A program made the position numbers and the translations under genes. Under the pieces are notes generated by a model. The model was not told the DNA's origin. It did no database searches and saw only the letters and a program-made list of their open reading frames with translations. 64,000 nucleotides of DNA, from positions 808,927 through 872,926 of the forward strand of contig CAJJDO010000008.1 in NCBI GenBank assembly GCA_905183005.1. Direction: 5' to 3'. The DNA is from Paramecium pentaurelia (lineage: Eukaryota > Ciliophora > Oligohymenophorea > Peniculida > Parameciidae). Positions 48,443-62,151 of this stretch are shown piece by piece. The first letter of the stretch is position 1. Each line of letters starts with the position of its first letter.

Positions 48443-51297
48443 TCAATTTTTTCTATGTAAATCTATTTTTTCTCCCCATCTTTTCTCAAGTCTTTCTAAA
48501 TTTGCAACAGTTTCATCATATTTTCTTTTTAATATTTGATATTCTTCATTTCTTTCTGATAATTCTCTTGATTTTCTATTCATTTCATTAGACAAACCAT
48601 TAATTTTTTATTGTAAACTTAAATTTTCTCTGGATAGATTTTCTAAAGCAATCTAAAGATCTTATTGTCTCAAAACTGATCCTATAAATTAATAAATTTA
48701 AATATGTACTCCTACTATCATCAGACATTTTCTTGCTTTATAATTCTCTCCTCATTTCTTCCAAATTTTAATGCAATTACTCTGTTTCTTCTTTTCTCTT
48801 TTTTAACATTTCACTCAAATGTTATTATTCTTATTTAGATTAAATTAATTCATTTTTATAATTGGCAATTGTAGCTTAATGTTGATTTAATAGCATTCCT
48901 TATCTTAATAATTCTTCTTAAATATTAAAATTATTGCTTCTCACTTTTTCAACCTCTGATTTTAAATTTTCTATTTAATCATTCTTACTTTATAATTCTA
49001 CTTAAAGTTATTATTCTCTTTAATCATAGTCAAATGAGGAAAGGGCATTTCTTTTATCTAACATTTTAATTTATTATTCCATAGTTTATTTTAACTCTAA
49101 AATTTCTTATTCTTTAACTTATAGAAGTTCTTCTTATTGCAATCTTACATTTTTTAATCTTCTTTCAAGATCATTTACATTTTCTTAACAAACTTTCTTT
49201 TAGACTTCATATTAATCTCTCATTCCACCCATTTCTTCAATTAATTCATTTAATTATCTTTCTTTTTCCTATGTTTTTCTTGCTTATAATTATATCATTT
49301 CATTTAATTCTGTTACTTGATATTTCATTTCTGATTTAACAGCTTACATTTGTTTTTCAAGTTTTTCATATTCCACTCTTATTTATTATTCATTTTATTT
49401 TAATCCATCAATTTGTTAAAGTAATTATTATTATAATTATGCTTATTACTATAATTACTAATTCATTTGATCATGCTATGTTTAAAGCTAATGATTTTTA
49501 TCTGTTGATTTCTTTAATTCATTTCTTGTAAAGGCTAATTCTTAATTTAATTAATCAAGTTTTCTTTCAGTATTCCTTATTTCTTCTTATAACTTACCTT
49601 TTTTAATATCAATTTATTTAAACTCATCTAATAATTTTTAATAATCTTGTTTTGCTATCTAAACTTTATCCTCTGTTCCTTTTAACATTTAATTTAAATA
49701 ATTAATTTAATTTCTATGTTCTCTTTCTAATTCATTTTTTTATTTTAATAAATTTGATACTTCTATTTCTTTGTTTTAAACCCCATTTTTTAATTATTCA
49801 TTCATTATTTCAAGATTATGACATATTTAAATAGATTGTTCCTCAGAAATACTCTTTTCTTTTAAAATTGATTTAATTTTATCTTCCAATTTCTAAATCA
49901 TATCATTCTTATTATCAATAACTTTAGAATCAACTTAATTATGAGCCATTTCAGCTTTTAAATTGTCATTTTCTATTTATAATTAAAGTAATTTTAGCTC
50001 CAATTATTCTGATTATTTTGTACTACTTGAATGAATTGATTTAAGTATTGATGGTGATTTAGGAATCTCTTTTTAATTATTTTTCTCTGTTAATAATTAC
50101 TTATATTTTATTTCTAATTATTCTACTTCATTTTAAAGTTATTGATTTTTCATTTTATAATTATTAATTTCATCAGATTATAATCTATTACTAGTTTAGC
50201 TTGATAAATTCTTATAACTTTCAAATTAAATAAGTTTATTTTTTAATTCTTCATTTTCTTTTTAATTTATTTAAAGACACTCAAAGACTCTATTAAATTC
50301 TTTATTAGCTTGATTTGCCTTTTCTTCAGCTAATTATTTTTTCTTAATTTCTTCAGTTACTTTTTATTCCTATTCAATTAAATTTTTATTTAACTATAAA
50401 TAAATATTTATATATTACTTTTTAATTCTCTTAAACTAATGCAGTCATTTTTATTTACAATTATTCAAGTATACTTTTTAATTTATTATAATCTTCAGCC
50501 ATTGTAGATATCTTTGAATCATTATCAGATCCATTAATAGGTTCATTATTAGCAATCTCTTCTAATTTTCTAAAATTTGCTAATATTTCAATCATTTTAT
50601 CATTAATTTAATCTGGTAGTCTACCATCACCCATCATTTTCTATACAGATGACATTAAATCTCTTAAAGCACCTGAAATTCGATATATTTCAGTTTATAT
50701 CTTAGGTTTTGATTATATTAAATTAATATTTTGTGAAGATAATCTACTATTACCAACAGTTGGATGATTATCTGTGAATGGAGACTTTGCCTAAAATTAT
50801 TAGTAATTTTCTTTTTAATCAATGAGGGTTGTTCCATCTTTTTTTGATGTATTGCTTTTTCTTTCTGTTAATTATTCTTTATTTGCATCACTTTAAAAAG
50901 TTCCAGCAAAAGTTTTGTTATATTCATACTTATAAGTTTCATATTAAGGTTTAAATTCATTCTAAGATTTAATAACTTCTTATTGATTATTTGGTTTAAA
51001 AATTTCATTTGTTATTGATCCATTTTTTATACTAGGTTTGTATTAATATGAATTTTCTAATTTTTAAGGAGGAGATGGTTAAATGATAACATGATTCTAA
51101 CTGACTTATTTAGCATCAAATTGAGGTGATTGCATATAAGGGGATGGACCTAATTATTGAATTTTAGCTTATGATTATGTTTTTGGGCAATAGATTTATT
51201 TATCTGGAGATTACATAGAAAAATTTCCCATATCTTTAGATACAGAGAATTACCTATTCATTCCTGAAATCTGAGTTGGCTTTTATACACTTTTCAT
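48443..51297 (-). CDS. Long coiled-coil protein with disordered N-terminus
   Basis: ATG 51297 to TGA 48443. Three introns were found (28, 23 and 25 nt); their sum does not fully restore the frame, so at least one more exists and the length is about 920-940 residues. The first 200 residues are Ser/Pro/Gln-rich and disordered (SPYMQSPQFDAKQVSQ). The remainder is continuous Gln- and Glu-rich heptad sequence ending ETVANLERLEKRWGEKIDLH. It is the kind of protein found in basal bodies, striated rootlets or cortical cytoskeleton of ciliates, but no family mark is visible. Confidence 0.7.
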
Positions 51298-52006
51298 TAT
51301 ATGCTGTTAAATAATTTTATTTATTTTTCTGTTAAAATTAACATTTTATTTTACTATTGTTAAAGTAAATATGATTTCTTATGATTTTATTCTAATTTTA
51401 TTATCTATTATATTTTAATTGCTATATATCCTAAATTATAAAAGATAGTATTTTAAACTTTCTATTAGATTTTATGATTGTTAATTCAAGATTTATATAT
51501 ATATATATATATATTATTTATGTATAAAAGTAAAATATCCAAAATGTTGAGATCTTTTTTGAAAATTCAATTTCAATAATTTAATATTTTAACCAATTAG
51601 AATTAAATGAGTCATTAAATTGAGAGAACTGAAAATTAGGAATTTTTTAGCATATTTTATAAATGAAATTTAAATTTCTATGATATAAAAAATATTGGTG
51701 ATACAGAATTAATTGTTAATTATATTGATTGGATTGTATATTGAAATTTGTAAATAGATTAGAATATAATTTAAATTTTTGATCAAAAGAATTCAACAAA
51801 TCAAAATTACATTTAAAACAATTTAAACTTTTCAAAGTTATTAAAAAATACTGAAATATATTTAAGATTCATATTAACATTTACTAATGGTTCTAATGAA
51901 TAAGATCATTTGGAACTACAAAGAAATAATGATGTAATAATAATAATCATTTAAATGGATTATTATTATAAAATTAATCTCTTAATATTTATTTTATTAA
52001 AATAAT
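51298..52006. other. Gene-free 0.7-kb AT-rich spacer
   Basis: Holds a (TA)n run near 51500-51520 and several chance frames on the plus strand without protein-like quality. No structured RNA or coding feature supported. Confidence 0.45.
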
Positions 52007-54501
52007 TCAATATTTTACAACTCCAGCTTATAACATATGAAAGTCAAGAACTTCTACTTCTGTTTAATTCAGATTTCCATTATGACCGCATCCTAAAGGA
52101 ATAAAGGAGCCTAAATATGTTTTTAATGATTCATTAATTTTTGAAGCTACTTAAATTATAAAAAATTACTTGATTTTCTTTCTTCTGAATCTTTCATTTC
52201 AATTTAAACTGATTAATGTGATGGATGTTAATGTTAATTCTTCAATGTTTTTTTAAAGTTTTCTCTTATCAATTTTAACCTTTATATAATTAATTCCAAA
52301 TCTTAAATTAACTAATCATTAGTAATTAATAAATACTCTAGTTCCATTTGGAGAATCTAAATTATTTTTATCATTCTTAATGAGAGTTTCAATTTTATTA
52401 ATATTAGATGTAAATCTTGCAAATGCTAACTTTTGACATACAACTGTATTCATTTTCTTTTTTGGAATATTTTTAAGTGGAATATAGGATCCCCACAAGA
52501 ATATACTTAATAAGTAATCCAGAAAGACATCATATTATTATGATTCACTAAAAGCTGAAAAGACATCATTTAATGTCATAGAAGCAGTTTCAAAAGATTC
52601 AAAACATTCATAAACTTTATTTACAAATTTTAGAAGATTTTCATTAGATTTCTCTTTTTCAGAAAGAGTATAAGGTCCGGCCAATTAAGTAACCTTGATC
52701 ATAGTATTTACAAACATTCATACCTCATCAATATCATTAGTTGAACTTTAATTCTAGGAAAATGACTTTTCAATATCTTATGATTCATTCATATATGCTG
52801 AATAAGAATCATCTAAGGTCTTTTTGCTTCTTTCAGTTTGTAAATCTTTCATAATATATTGAATTCTATATAAAAATGTAATATATTAAAGTTACCTTTT
52901 ATTTGCTTCAAAAAATGTCAACATTTCTTATTTATTCAATAATTATGAATACCAAATATCATAAAATATAGTACTCTCTGATTTTGGAATCCAAGGTATA
53001 TATCTTAATAGTTTTTAACAAAATGTATATCTATGATCACTTTATTTAAACTATGAATAGAAAATAATAATAATACATTCTCATCATTTTAATATGAGCC
53101 TCCAAATTCTTTTAAGAATATTTATTTTGTTACATCAACTTTTAATGAAGATAGAAATGGAATAACTTCATCTTTCTAATCTAATGCTAAAATCTTATAG
53201 CTTTAACATTCAACATAAGATTTAGCAGAATTATAATCCCAAGATGTTAATAATTTAAATAAAAAACTAGCATATTTTGAAAATCCAACTTAAGCTATTT
53301 TACTAATACTTGAAAATGTTCTATCTGCAAATAATAAATTGCATTATCTAACTCTACCCAAATGACATGCAACCATTCCTCCTAAAGATTCACCATGAAA
53401 TATCAATTAATTCACTTTTAATTGAGATGTTACATAATCACAAATAGATTCTGCATCTTTCATTATATCTTTTGTATTTGGTAATCCTTAACTTTCACAA
53501 TAACCTCTATAATTCCATAAAAACATGCTTATTCCTCTTTTTAAATAATAATCAATCCATTCTGATTCATAATACATATATTCATAATATCCTGCATTTG
53601 GCTAACAAAATATAACTGCTCTATCATTTTCTGTATCATCTTCATTTGCATATATATAAAGACTATAATCATCTAATATATAAATACCAATCAATCTATT
53701 TTCCATCATATCCTTGCACTTTAAATCTTCTTGTCTTAAAAGTATTTTCTAATTCTACTCTCATTTAATCAACTGTTCCTAGAGTCTTGTTAAAGATCCA
53801 TCTTTCAGCTTCTAAAATAATGTTTTTAGGTATATATATTTCTTATAATTAATTTACAAGGTTATCCAAAATTAGAAGTAAATTAGAACATTATTCAGAA
53901 TCAACTTAAATTGTTAGTTTACAATAATTAATAACTTCTTATGGATTATCTAATTGATCGTATAGAGATTTAGAGTCGATTAGAAAATCCTTTAAATTCT
54001 ATTCTAATTATTAACACAAACCAAATAGATATTTTTATTATTCATTCAATTCTTTTCTACAATTTAATGAAGAAAATGTGTTTAAAAATGATTATAATGT
54101 TTTTTTTATTGGTACTAAATCTTCAACATAGATTTCTTTAGTACTAATTTACCTTTAATAAATTACTCAGGTATCTACAATAATTTTCTTATCAAATTTT
54201 ATAAATCTTCCATTCTTTTATTGGCTCTTTTGGCTAAAGCTTTTGCATATCTATTTTCGACATTCCTTCTCCATAACCAATAAGAACCTGGAAATACAAA
54301 TAATCTTATTGTATTTTTTATGAAAACATATAATCCAACAAAAAACATCTAAAATTTAATTAATGAATTTTGAATTACAAAGTGGCCTAGTAATCCAAAT
54401 TAGAATACAATCAGGCAATCAATAAGATATAAGATTCCAAGTAACAATATAGCAACTCCTATGATAGCCATTATTTTCTTTTGCTCATCCGTAATTTACA
54501 T
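52007..54501 (-). CDS. Membrane-anchored alpha/beta hydrolase (BEM46/ABHD-like) with large insertion
   Basis: ATG 54501 to TGA 52007; about seven introns, two of them possibly ending AAG, give about 771 residues. Residues 10-60 contain two membrane helices (IIGVAILLLGILYLIDCLIV and FFVGLYVFIKN). The hydrolase core follows: AVIFCQPNAGYYEYMYY (oxyanion side), FLWNYRGYCESQGLP, and the nucleophile elbow HGESLGGMVA. The acid lies in LALDQKDEVIP. The usual GGHN histidine right after is replaced by FGGSYQN; a GCGHNGN motif occurs about 320 residues later, close to the C-terminus. The family hydrolyses lipids, esters or thioesters such as protein palmitoyl groups; the substrate is unknown. Confidence 0.82.
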
Positions 54502-54528
54502 AATTAAATATAAAAAAAATAATATATT

Positions 54529-55908
54529 TCATAGGTTTGATAACTTTTCTTTAATAAATTTAAGTTTTTATTGATCTGTCCCATAGTATTGATACTATAA
54601 TCAAAAATATATCATACTATAAAAAACTAGCATTCACTTAGATTTTTAATCAATACATCTTATTATTGAATCTTTTTTAAATTTTCCAATTTATCAATGA
54701 TAAAATTTAAATAATCTTCATTATTCATATTTTTTATATCATTATAATCTTTTTACTTAACCAAACCAAATTTCTATTTTGTAAATGAATCATTTTTTAT
54801 ATGATCTCCTATTCTTTTTAATTCTTATGAATTATTTTTATTATAATATGTTGTTTATTTATATGGCTTTTATGCAGAAATAGTATTAATTTTAACAAGA
54901 CCTTTACTCCCAGATATAATAATACTATTATTCTATGGAGTTACCTCTGGAGTATTTCTTCTTTAAATCTATGGTGTTGTAGGTCTTTTTTCTATATGTG
55001 CACTATTTGTCATTGATTTTCTGTTTCTGAGATATTTTTGCAGAATTTAAGCCAATTATATTAAATCACATCTATTTTTAGGATCATAAGCTAATAAATT
55101 TCTAATTGCCTCAGTACTACCAGCTGAAATAGGATGTTTAAAAAATAAAACATTATCTAACTAATATTACTTTAGCTTTATAATTAAATCCTCCAATTCC
55201 ATTGAAAAGAAGGGCACCACCCCTTAAAATAAATTAAAAACAATACCAAAAATCATTTCAAAATACAATATTCCCAAAGACCAAATATCAGTTTTATGAT
55301 TGTATTCTTGTTATAATAAGGTTTCAGGAGACATATATAAAGGAGATCCTACTTATAATTTTCTATCCTCAAATTTGAGCTTATCTTATTAGATTGCAAA
55401 TCCAAAATCAGCCAATCTTACTTCTCCATTATGAATTAATATGTTTGATGGTTTAATATCTCTATGTATTATTTCTATATAAATTTATTCAAATACATTT
55501 CTAATTTAAATATAATAATGCTTCTGATATCTATAGAATATACATTATAACTTAATCCTCATTTATCTATCTTTGCTGCTTCAGTATTGATAAAATATCT
55601 ATTAAAAATTATAGCGTAATACCTGTTTCACAATATTCAGAGATAATATAAAAGTTGTTAATAGTTTCATAATGTGCATACATTTTTACTATATATTTAT
55701 GATTCAATTGTTAAAGAATTTCAATTTCATGTCTTAACATCTACTCAAAGATACCTTTCACTAATTTTTTATCAATTTATTTAATTGCTACTTGTTACTT
55801 TGTTATGTTATGATATCCTTTATAAACATGACCGAATTATCCTGCTCCGACTTTGGATTAATTCGAAATAAGATAAGAGTATTCTCCAATAGTTTTTTCG
55901 TTTTGCAT
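54529..55908 (-). CDS. ULK/Atg1-like Ser/Thr protein kinase
   Basis: ATG 55908 to TGA 54529; four introns (24, 22, 24 nt ending AAG, and 23 nt), about 428 residues. Kinase motifs: VGAGQFGHVYKG, VAIKQIDK, HRDIKPSNILI, LADFGFA, VGSPLYMSPE, DIWSLGILYFEM. The DFGFA variant and GSPLYMSPE ending are typical of the ULK/Fused/Atg1 group. A C-terminal 150 residues is basic with KRPTTPQIQRRNTPEVTPQ, a likely phosphorylation region, and then helical. Possible roles are autophagy or ciliary signalling; not decided. It ends 27 bp from the start of the hydrolase gene on the same strand. Confidence 0.88.
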
Positions 55909-56476
55909 ATTAAATTTTAATTAATTTAACATAATAGATGAATAAACAACACTGTCAAGTGAATTCAATTATCATTATTTAAAATAACAATAATTAAAAA
56001 CACTTGATGACAATTACAAATCTAATTTTCATTAGTATTTTCTCAATAGATAATAAGAGTAGATTAATTCTTATAGAATGAGGAATCATTAAAGGCTGAA
56101 TGAATGTTTTAAATACATTAAAAATTAAAGAGTACTTTTTAAACTAATCTAAAATAAAAATATCAAAAGATATTGAAAAATAATCAATTAAAATTGATGA
56201 ATAGACCAATTTATTAGCATTTAAATTGATAAATTTAAATCTATCAAATGACCAATACAAGAAAAAGTCTAAGTTATCATATTAGAATTAAATTATCTAA
56301 CAAATAAATACATAAAAATAAAATTAATAAATTAGCTTAAACTAAGTTTCCATTCAAATAAGAGTATATTAATACTAATAAACTATATTCATATATTGAA
56401 AATAAGAAAAAACTAAGATATATTATTTTTAATCAAAATCATTATTTTATTAATATAATTTAATATAAATTTAATT
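55909..56476. other. Gene-free AT-rich spacer between divergent genes
   Basis: Holds promoters of the ULK-like kinase (minus) and CSL4 (plus). No coding frame or stable structure supported. Confidence 0.45.
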
Positions 56477-57061
56477 ATGTAAAAAGTTTATTTTCCAGGT
56501 GAATTAATTAGACATAAAAATGAATTATAAAGTGGAATTGGAACATATGTAAAAGATGATAAAATATATGCATCTATGTAAGGAAGTCTAACAATTAATG
56601 AATAACTAATATCAATATTTCCATCCCATTAATAAGATCCTGAATTGAAAATAGGTTCAATTATAATAGGATAAGTTAATAGCATTAGAGAAGATAGAGT
56701 TTTTGTTAGGATTTTAAAAATAAATGGAGTGAAAGTTAATAATTACATTGAGGGTGTATTAAGGTATTGAATTCATATAAAATATAGAAAATAAAACATA
56801 AGATTGCATGAAATTGATTTGTTGGAAATGAATAAATGTTATTTACCAGGAGATATTATAAAAGCTAGAATGATTTCTTATGGAGATTCATTAAAATTGT
56901 ATTTGAGTACAGCAGAAGATGAATTAGGAGTACTATTTGCTAAACACTAAGAAACACAGAAATTAATGATTCCATTATCATGGGATGAAATGCTTTGTGT
57001 AGAAAGTGGTTTAAAAGAGAAAAGAAAAGTAGCTAAACCTAATTTTAATTAATTGGTCTGA
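56477..57061 (+). CDS. Exosome subunit CSL4 (EXOSC1-like)
   Basis: ATG 56477 to TGA 57059 with one 24-nt intron, 186 residues. N-terminal domain: VYFPGELIRHKNELQSGIGT then IYASMQGSL; S1-like domain: LKIGSIIIGQVNSIREDRVF; C-terminal part: YLPGDIIKARMISYGDSLKL, YLSTAEDELGVLFAKH and LMIPLSWDEMLC. These match CSL4 in order and spacing. CSL4 is a cap subunit of the RNA exosome and helps route RNA to the nucleolytic core. Length agrees with the family (about 180-200). Confident. Confidence 0.93.
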
Positions 57062-57102
57062 TTTGTCAATTATTTATATAATCGTTTAAATGTATCTAAT
57101 TC

Positions 57103-58257
57103 TCATTTTTATTTTTTTGGTTTGCTTGAAAAGATCTTAACTTTCTATTCTCCAGATTTAGCTTCATGCATAATATGTTAAGCATCTGTTTAAACTTACT
57201 TTTATGGTGGAGTTGTTGTTGCTGTCGTTGTTGTTGTAACATCACTATTTAAATCAGCTCTATCTTAAACAACAGCTTTAACAATAGTTTAGATATTCAT
57301 ATTATTTTATCTCTCTAAAATAGTACCAGGTAAATATTTAGGAATACCAAATACTCTATAATATATATTTTTATTTACTTTCTGATTTTCTCTTATCTAG
57401 CTAAAGCAGTAATTATTAAATGACAAAATGCAGAGGAGCACCAATAAAGATTAACACCAGCTGGGAAAAAGATAACAACAGGAATGGAAAAGAAAGGTAA
57501 GAACCTTACATATCGATAATATTTTGCAAATGGAACAGTAGATTATGATTGCATATTGGGATTCAAAGAGATGTTCCAAAATGTGAAAAAGGAACTCATA
57601 ATTGGCAATATTCCATAAGGATCATATTCACTTAAATCTTAAAACCTATTATTTAATACAATTTATACCATAAAAATCCTTGACTTTTTAATCCTTCATA
57701 TTTATCTGGTAATGAACAGACATATCTTAATGATAAAAACCATGTGAATAGGAAAGGCATTTGTAATATTGATAATCCTGGAATAAGCATATTTATGTTA
57801 TGCTTTCTTTTGAAAAGTTTAAATTATTTTTATGCTGCTCTACTAGCTTTGTAATCCTAAGCTCTCATTGCTCGTTAAATCATGTTTTAGAAGTTCTTAC
57901 TCTCAGGCTCAATTAATTTCATACGACAAGCATTTAATTATGCAGAAAACATTAAAGGTGTAAAAGCAATCTTAATACCCATTGATATTGCTAAGATTCC
58001 CCATCCCATTCCCCAACTCTTTTTAATAAATATTCAATATTTACTAAATCATTAGCTATATATAATAGTAATTCTCTTGAGTATTCATCTAATGAATTGT
58101 ACATGTTGGTAGGAGTATATGCAGAGAATCTTGTAATTAAGTCCTCTACCATAATACTAGAAGGAGCAGTGATTCCTTATTATACATTGGCAAAATCAAA
58201 GACACCTGTAGGGATTTTGGTTGAGAATTTGTATAATTTAAGTGTTCTCGATATCAT
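57103..58257 (-). CDS. Mitochondrial inner-membrane insertase OXA1
   Basis: ATG 58257 to TGA 57103; three introns (26 nt ending AAG at 58019-58044, then 23 and 23 nt ending TAG), about 360 residues. The N-terminus MISRTLKLYKFSTKIPTG is basic and hydroxylated, a mitochondrial targeting sequence. The YidC/Oxa1 core shows SWGMGWGILAISMGIKIAF, INMLIPGLSILQMPFLFTWF, WFQDLSEYDPYGILPIMSSF and FLPFFSIPVVIFFPAGVNLY. A Thr-rich and Lys-rich tail could bind the mitoribosome. OXA1 inserts mitochondrially made and some imported proteins into the inner membrane. The AAG splice sits just before the first conserved helix. Confidence 0.93.
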
Positions 58258-58685
58258 AAATATAATTTTATCATTTTATAAAACTTTTGTTTTGCTTACC
58301 CTACAAATTATTTAGATTAATATAATTTGAGTATTGATCATTTCAATTTGTTATAATAACTTATTTTCCAAATTTAATTACTTTTAGTTTTCAATCTCAA
58401 AATTATAAATTAAAGTACCATTTTGTAATTAGAATTTAAGATGATTTATAACTATATAAATGAAATACATATTGAGTGAATGTATCAATAAGAAAAAGAT
58501 ATTGAATTAAGTAGTTGTTCTATATTATTGAATGATAATAGTATTCAAATTGTATTTTCATTTTATTTATCACTATCTCTATTTAATACTAATAATTTTT
58601 TCTAAATTCTAATATTTCCTCTTACTTTCACCATCAGTTAATAAATAATAATATTAATATTGGAATATATTAAAATTCAAAATTT
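58258..58685. other. Gene-free AT-rich spacer between divergent genes
   Basis: Upstream of OXA1 (minus) and the TPR gene (plus). Nothing recognisable seen. Confidence 0.45.
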
Positions 58686-61600
58686 ATGTTTTATAGATCG
58701 AGTAAACTTCCTCATTCGGTAAAGAACTAACCAGGGTCATTCTTTCCAAAGCAACCTTACTCACCAACAAAGTCACATATAGAACACTTTGTATCTGAAA
58801 ATCCTACACCCCATTATAGAAAATAATACAAGGCTTATCCTCCGAGACAAAATTCGTTTAATATGTCGAGTGGTGAAAGTCTAGAATAATTTCATAGAAA
58901 GCGTTAAAATTCTAATTTTAGTTAAGAAAAGAAAGCAAAAAATTAACTGTTTAATATATTATTCAATAATACAAATCGTAATGATAGTTTTTGTAAAGAC
59001 ACCATGTAAAATATGATGAATTATATTTAGGAAGAAGCAAAAAAGATAATACTCATTTAATAATTAAGGATAAAATTGGTATCTTCCTAGTAAATAAAAG
59101 TTATCATAAACTATGTAAAAAAAGCAATCAAATATAAACAACAGCATGGATGGATAGTAGACTGTTGATATTAGTTTCGAAAACAATTTAATCAAAGGTT
59201 ATTAGGATCATAGTGGTTTTTAGAGTGACACAACTAAACCTTCTGAAGAATATAATCCTAGATCAATTAAACTATTTGAAAAAGGAAAATAACTATTAAG
59301 AGATAAGTAAATTGATGAAGCAATTGAGTAAATAATTTATTTTTATCAAAGTTTATTAAAAAAATGTATAGAACTTGATAATAGATTATTAGAAGGCCAT
59401 TATTTTTTAGGAATAGGCTATTTAGGAACCCATATGTATTAAAAAGCTATTGCAGAATTCTAATCTGTAATTTAATAAGATGCAGTTCATCGCAAAAACA
59501 TTTACCTTTTATTAGCTATAGCTCATAAAAAGATGAACGAAATAGATTAAGCTATTCAAATTCTTAATAAAGTAATAGGTATGTTCCCTAGATATTATGA
59601 TGCCTATATTTATAGAGGGAAACTATATACTAAACTCAATTAAATAGATAAAGCTGATTAAGATTTTAATATCGCCATTCAATTAAGTCCATAAAAAGGT
59701 TTAGGTTATTTAGGTAAAGCAGATTGTTTAAGAATACAATGTTAATATAAAGAAGCTATTAAATGTTATTAAAAAGCTATTAATTGTGAATAAGCTGTTG
59801 GAAATGCAGCAATCTTAAAAAAAGCCATTACTTTATATGAAAGTCAATAATATGAAGAATGCGCAAAAGATTTAACAAAATTATTAGAAACTGATCCAAC
59901 AAATTCAGAAGCTTATTATTTCAAAGGATTAAGTAGATTAAAAATAAGTAATATGATATTTTTATTGTAGAGAATCCAACTGAAGCTTTATTATGTTTTG
60001 AATAAGCCATTAAACATAACAATTCAAAAAAAGCGGTTACTAAATCATTATACGAAATAGCTAAGATGAAAATTGAATAAAGAGATTTTTATGCAGCTTA
60101 TCATACTTTAAATAGATCATCTATGTTAGACACAGAGAAGAGTTATTTAGAGAAATTTAAATTATTTACTGAAGTAATTTAATTGATTTAAATAGGCTGT
60201 AATATTTTTGATGAAAAGAAAATTCTAAGATAGTATGATCAACTTTTAAGAAATTCAAAATAATCATTAATTAAATGATTTTTTAAAACCCTTATTTTAT
60301 GCTTATAGAGCTTATGGATACTTTTGTTTATCTAATCATTAAAAAGCATTAGATGATTATAAATATCTATTAGAAATCTAACCAGCTGAGTCAAGTGTTC
60401 ATTATAATAAATTTTTATGTGAAGGTATATTGAAAGTATAATCTGGTTTATATACTGCTGGTATGGAATTCTTTTAAAGAGCATAAAAGATATTTTAAAA
60501 GAAAATGGAACCCACATTTTATTAGGCTGTTACTTTTATTAATCAATCTTTAAAAAAAAAAAGTGATTAATATAAAGATGTTATCAAAGGACTAGAACTA
60601 TTAGATAAAGCAAATAGTATGAATGATTAAAATGCTAATTTATATTATGTTCGAGCTATTGTTAAGTGTTTTTTAGGCTAAATAAATGAAGCATTGCTAG
60701 ATATAGAATCTGCAATCTCAAAGTCAGAAGATAATATTGCAAAATATTTCTATTTAAGAGGAATGGTTTTTGGAATATTAAAACAATATAAACATTCTTT
60801 AAATGATTTTAGCATTTGTCTAACTCTAGATGAAACATTTGCTGATGCATATTTAAATAGAGCAAAATGCCATTTTTTAAGTGGAGATTCAAATTCTGCT
60901 TTTTAAGATTTATAATAATGTATTCAGATTCTTTAAGATGATCCAAGAATGCATGTATGGGCTGGTAATTTTTTATTTGCAAATGCTGCAATTGAAGATG
61001 CAATTAAAGCTTATTCAAATAATAAAGATTTTAAAAATAATCCAAAATTATTATAATTACGTTCAGAATGTTATATGGTATTAAGTGATCTGAATTTATG
61101 TTAAGTGGATATTAATAGATTATATAAGTTAACTAAAGAGAAGACTGCTGAGTTTGATAAAGATATGTTATAAGCTTTGAGATTAGTTTTTAAAGATGAT
61201 TAACAAATATATTTTAATGAGGAAAGTGAAAATGAATAAACTGAGTTTAAGAATAATCTTAATAAAGCAATTAATAGTCTAACTCAAATATGTAGAGGGA
61301 ATGGTAAATTGTTTTAGTAGTTTCATGTTTATATATTCAGAGGAGTCTTTTTATTTCATTTAGAAAAATATGAAGATGCTTTAAGAGACTTTCAAATGGC
61401 TAAAAGTCAAAAAGAACTATCTATTACAGAAAAGAGATTAAAATAAAGGGGTAGTTAATCAGATATTTTTAATGATGAAGAATTTCATGAATTAACTGAA
61501 GATGAAGAAGATGCTGATTTGTTAGAAATATTAGAAATCAAATTTAATGAATTAATATGTTTAATTATTCTTAAGTAATTCAAAAAAGCTAAAGAAAAAT

Positions 61601-62151
61601 GTAAATAATTAATAGAGAATATCAATGAAGCAAAACAAGAGGGTTTATAAATTTTATTGATGCATATAGAATAAATACTTATGAGAAATTAGCAATCTAT
61701 TGATTATTAAAGAGTTATTTGCTTATATGATGAACCTAAGGAGAATATTATTTGCTTTTAAGTACCAATTGTTTTTGTAGATGGATTAAAGATAAGATTA
61801 TCGTTTAGTTTACCAAAATTATCTCCTCCTTCTTTATCAATTACATTTGATAAAAAATTAGTTTAAGATATAGGAGTATTTATAATTCATTTAATATTTT
61901 AGCCATTATCTGTTGAAAATAAACCAGAAGCTCCTTGGATAAGAAGAGAATAGTCAGATGATATGATCATTTTTACAGAAAATGTTTAATTAGTAGATGA
62001 TATTAGATTAGAGACTGAAAAAGATGATGAGTAACCTCAATAACAATAATAAATGTTAGAAATTACTTAAATTAAAAACAATTTAATGTTAGATAAAGAT
62101 ATCGAAGAAAAATTATAAAGATTTTTCGATAAAAAAAATAAATAAAAATGA
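58686..62151 (+). CDS. Large TPR-repeat protein
   Basis: ATG 58686 to TGA 62149; three introns (22 nt ending AAG, 23 and 22 nt ending TAG), about 1,132 residues. The first 190 residues are disordered and Ser/Gln-rich. From about 200 to 750 there are at least ten tetratricopeptide units, for example AYIYRGKLYTKLNQIDKADQ, GYLGKADCLRIQCQYKEAIK, YYFKGLSRLKI, AYLNRAKCHFLSGDSNSAFQ. An acidic linker and a C-terminal beta-rich domain (VPIVFVDGLKIRLSFSLPKL) follow. TPRs bind protein partners; a similar layout occurs in ciliary and Hsp90-associated proteins but no specific family is recognised. Confidence 0.85.

Noticed and set aside
51490..51520. (TA)n run as a possible origin or excision site
   Set aside because: Simple AT microsatellites are common here and nothing else marks the place.
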